In this document: positions 61,732 through 64,000 of the stretch, piece after piece
How the letters are laid out: every line of letters begins with the position of its first letter
How positions within the stretch are numbered: position 1 is the stretch's first letter
Position numbers and translations under genes: made by a program
NCBI RefSeq assembly: GCF_043678055.1
Contig: NZ_JBHEQA010000003.1
Location: 496,001 to 560,000 of the forward strand
DNA: 64,000 bases
Reading direction: 5' to 3'
DNA from: Spongiimicrobium salis
GTDB taxonomy: Bacteria; Bacteroidota; Bacteroidia; Flavobacteriales; Flavobacteriaceae
Notes under the pieces: generated by a model
The model's database searches: none
The model's input: only the letters and a program-made list of their open reading frames with translations
Told to the model about the DNA's origin: nothing

Positions 61732-62876
61732 TTTTCCAAAAACTCCTTCAATGCAGTAATGGTATAGTCTAAGTCTTCCTTGGTATTATACTTTGAGAAA
61801 GAAAACCGAAGTGATGGTTTTTTAAGGTCTTCATCGGACAAAATTTCGGCGAGAACGTGAGACCCCTTACTACTCCCAGATTGACATGCACTCCCTTTAG
61901 AGCAAGCAATGCCTTTAAGATCTAAATGAAATAGCAATAGCATTCCCTTCTCCGCATTAAAAGGCAAGCATACATTGACCAAAGTATAGGTACTCCTTTC
62001 CATATTTCCGGAATGCCCATTAAATTTTACCCCAGGGACAGCCTCCTTCAATTGTTCGATAAAATAGGCTTTAAGACCGCTCACATATTTTTTTTCACTT
62101 TCCAAATTATCGTAAGCCGCTATAAAGGCGCTTTCCAAGCCTACTATATTGTGAAAAGATTCTGTTCCGGCTCTAAATCCCCGTTCTTGGGAACCACCAA
62201 AAATCAAGGATTTTAAAGGGGTATTTTTTCGAATGAAGGCAAAACCTACTCCTTTGGGGCCGTGAAATTTATGGGCTGCCGCAGTTAAAAAATCAATGGA
62301 CACTTCTTGTAAATCCCAAGGGTAATGTCCAATGGACTGCACCGTATCCGAATGCAGTAAAGCCCCATTTTTTTTACACAATTGCGCAATTTCTTCAATA
62401 GGGATCTTATTTCCTATTTCATTGTTTACATGCATTAGACTCACTATTTTCTTGGTGTCGTCCTGCTGTAACAAACGCTCTAAATCCGTCAAATCTGGAT
62501 TCCCGTAAGCATCCAAGGCAACGTATTTCAACTGTACTCCATAATCTTTCTGCAATTCTTCTGCCGTATGCAGTACTGCATGATGCTCTATTCTAGAGGT
62601 AATAATCGTCTTTACTCCCAAATCCCTAACGGCACCCAGTAGAATCATATTATCAGCCTCGGTTCCCCCCGAAGTAAAAATAATTTCGGAAGGACTGGCA
62701 TTTAAATATTTTGCAATGGTTTTTCTGGCTTTCTCAATACGGGTTTTTGCTGATCTTCCGTAACTATGTGTTGAAGAGGGATTGCCATAAAACCCTTGTA
62801 GTGCCTCTTGCATTTTTTCGATGACTTCTTCCCGCACTTGTGTAGTGGCAGCACTATCTAAATAGACTTTTCTCAT
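61728..62876 (-). CDS. Cysteine desulfurase family protein
   Basis: 382 aa. Class V PLP enzyme of the IscS/NifS type. SPSSTHSYGRSAKTRIEKAR near 37, FTSGGTEADNMILLG near 67, LHSDTVQSIGHYP with the Asp near 175, the Schiff-base Lys in TAAAHKFHGPKGVGF near 200, and the active Cys in CSKGSACQSGSSKGSHV near 325, followed by an RFSFSKYNTKEDL tail. It provides sulfur for Fe-S clusters or thiolation. No isc/suf genes are adjacent, so the specific partner is open. Confidence 0.92.
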   Translation of the reverse strand: MRKVYLDSAATTQVREEVIEKMQEALQGFYGNPSSTHSYGRSAKTRIEKARKTIAKYLNASPSEIIFTSGGTEADNMILLGAVRDLGVKTIITSRIEHHAVLHTAEELQKDYGVQLKYVALDAYGNPDLTDLERLLQQDDTKKIVSLMHVNNEIGNKIPIEEIAQLCKKNGALLHSDTVQSIGHYPWDLQEVSIDFLTAAAHKFHGPKGVGFAFIRKNTPLKSLIFGGSQERGFRAGTESFHNIVGLESAFIAAYDNLESEKKYVSGLKAYFIEQLKEAVPGVKFNGHSGNMERSTYTLVNVCLPFNAEKGMLLLFHLDLKGIACSKGSACQSGSSKGSHVLAEILSDEDLKKPSLRFSFSKYNTKEDLDYTITALKEFLEN

Positions 62877-63020
62877 TTGGAATATGCCTGTTTGTATTTA
62901 TTGAGCCTCCAAAATTAACCAAAATAAAGTTAATTTCTTTTTAAATCCCCTCTCCGAATGAAGAGATTCCCTTTTATTTCATTTACTTTTGAAATCTAGA
63001 AAGTGTGAAAACTGTATTTA

Positions 63021-64000
63021 ATGAAAAGATTACTAGTAGTATGTTGTCTAGGTCTCCTTTTTTCATGTGATGATGGCGATCTTCAAATAGAAACCATAGA
63101 TTTTGATTCATCCTCCATACAAACCTGCGGTTCTCCAGCCCCCCAAGGCACAGAGGCTGAGTTCTTTTTTAAAATTAATGGAGATGAAGCATTGGTCCTA
63201 AGTCTCCAATCCGGTTTATTGGAAAATGAGACTTCTGTTGAAAATACAGTTGCGAGCAGTTTTCCCAGTGCTTCCAGTCTTACGTATCGTCTATTCTCCG
63301 GGACGGTGAATATGAGTTATTTTTGTGATAACATTCCTCCCCTAGAACCAATAGTAACGAGCGAGTCCACGGCAGTTGGTGGTGATATCATTATTAATAC
63401 TAGCGTGAGTAGTGTTAACGCTACTTCAAAGACCTATTCCCATAACATTCTTTTTCAAGAATTGTCCTTATCCAATGATGCAGGCGAACGTTTAACTGAC
63501 ACCTCTACTTTTGATTATGGGGACTTTACTACAACGACAACAAGTAGTGTGAGCACTGGTGTTTTATTTTCCAATTATGCAGCCATAAACATTACCGCCT
63601 GTGAAACAGCTCCCGCCGCAGGTTTCATACGTTTATATAAAATCTTGAATGACGAGTTTTTGACTTTGGATATTCCCACAACGCTCATTGCCAATGCAGC
63701 TACGACCACACCAAGGGAAATGGTGTTGGACGCCACTTCTACTTTTAGGAACACGGTATTAAATACAATAGCAACAGAAGCATTGATTTGTGGCAGTACC
63801 ATTTCCGATGATGTACTGGTCAATCAATTTACCAGTGAAAATGGAACGGTCTCGGTTACCACTGTAGAAAATCCGCCCAATACCGAAGGGGTAGTTACGT
63901 ATACCCATACCATCAGTCTTTTAAATTATCAATTAAGGGATATTGGAGCAGATACGGTATTGCCTTCAGTAGAAAGTTTTGCTTTTGGAACATTGGTCAC
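63021..64000 (+). CDS. Lipoprotein of unknown function, cut by the window end
   Basis: The frame starts at ATG 63021 and stays open for 326 codons to the last base. An SPII signal peptide is present (MKRLLVVCCLGLLFSC, lipobox LLFSC). The mature part is a Thr/Ser/Asn-rich beta protein: a Cys in IQTCGSPAPQG begins the first module, and pairs of Cys (MSYFCDN, ITACETAPAAG, ALICGSTIS) mark repeated modules of about 150 residues. A TACTTTTG box at 62984-62991 may serve as promoter. Function not recognised. Confidence 0.75.
   Translation, partial: MKRLLVVCCLGLLFSCDDGDLQIETIDFDSSSIQTCGSPAPQGTEAEFFFKINGDEALVLSLQSGLLENETSVENTVASSFPSASSLTYRLFSGTVNMSYFCDNIPPLEPIVTSESTAVGGDIIINTSVSSVNATSKTYSHNILFQELSLSNDAGERLTDTSTFDYGDFTTTTTSSVSTGVLFSNYAAINITACETAPAAGFIRLYKILNDEFLTLDIPTTLIANAATTTPREMVLDATSTFRNTVLNTIATEALICGSTISDDVLVNQFTSENGTVSVTTVENPPNTEGVVTYTHTISLLNYQLRDIGADTVLPSVESFAFGTLV

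Noticed and set aside
1..64000. CRISPR arrays, insertion sequences, integrases, rRNA and tRNA genes
   Set aside because: Reading both strands gave no repeat-spacer pattern, no transposase or recombinase motif, and no recognisable tRNA or rRNA sequence.

Overview
The window is a Bacteroidota chromosome segment, almost certainly from a marine Flavobacteriaceae member. Evidence: the order parB-DUF5683-dapB-lepB-WbqC-DUF6122 at the left edge, a gldI gliding lipoprotein gene, TonB/SusC-type outer-membrane biology, many SPII lipoproteins, TAnnTTTG-type -7 promoter boxes instead of sigma70 -10 boxes, frequent TTG/GTG starts, and moderately AT-rich DNA. No tRNA, rRNA, CRISPR array, integrase or insertion sequence was recognised.

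Layout. 0-4.2 kb (+): end of parB, then DUF5683, dapB, lepB, WbqC and DUF6122. 4.3-9.5 kb (-): one operon reading TPR protein, ribH, a small membrane protein, mutL and two rhomboid proteases. 9.7-11.8 kb (+): recF, a lipoprotein, DUF721/DciA and an orphan GG-leader peptide. 11.8-13.3 kb (-): ndk and a PhoD-like phosphatase. 13.5-17.5 kb (+): nrnA, gldI, a cyclophilin-FKBP fusion and a GH5 lipoprotein. 17.5-19 kb (-): pepD. 19.1-24.7 kb (+): DUF3810 and two amidohydrolase-like proteins. 24.8-25.6 kb (-): DUF6503. 25.7-44.2 kb (+): mostly housekeeping (TrmH methyltransferase, M48 peptidase, RelA/SpoT, Fur, purA, OstA-like, class III aminotransferase, TPR, two DUF368 flippases, aroE, DUF349, a thioredoxin/MsrA-like fusion, DEAD-box helicase).

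44.2-54.1 kb is the accessory region. Between the helicase and rny lies an AT-richer block with a class I lanthipeptide system: a six-Cys precursor, a NodU/CmcH-type O-carbamoyltransferase, a LanC cyclase with intact zinc ligands, an unannotated 78-codon frame, a split LanB dehydratase, and nearby an erythromycin-esterase-like secreted protein. A DinB-fold gene sits antisense between precursor and carbamoyltransferase. The predicted product is a dehydrated, cyclised and possibly O-carbamoylated peptide. No dedicated protease or transporter is present, so export must use genes elsewhere. A decayed gene lies upstream of the precursor.

54.2-64 kb returns to core genes: rny, a candidate 6S RNA, zapA and a ZapB-like coiled-coil protein (-); an M23 peptidase, a TonB-dependent receptor and a secreted hypothetical (+); a cysteine desulfurase (-); and a lipoprotein cut by the window end.

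The most interesting items are the lanthipeptide-carbamoyltransferase cluster, the orphan peptide at 11.5 kb that joins a RiPP-like leader to a SusC plug-like motif, a nested palindrome at 42.7 kb, and several genes whose -7 box lies exactly 5 nt before the ATG, implying leaderless mRNAs. All calls come from reading the sequence; no database search was run.
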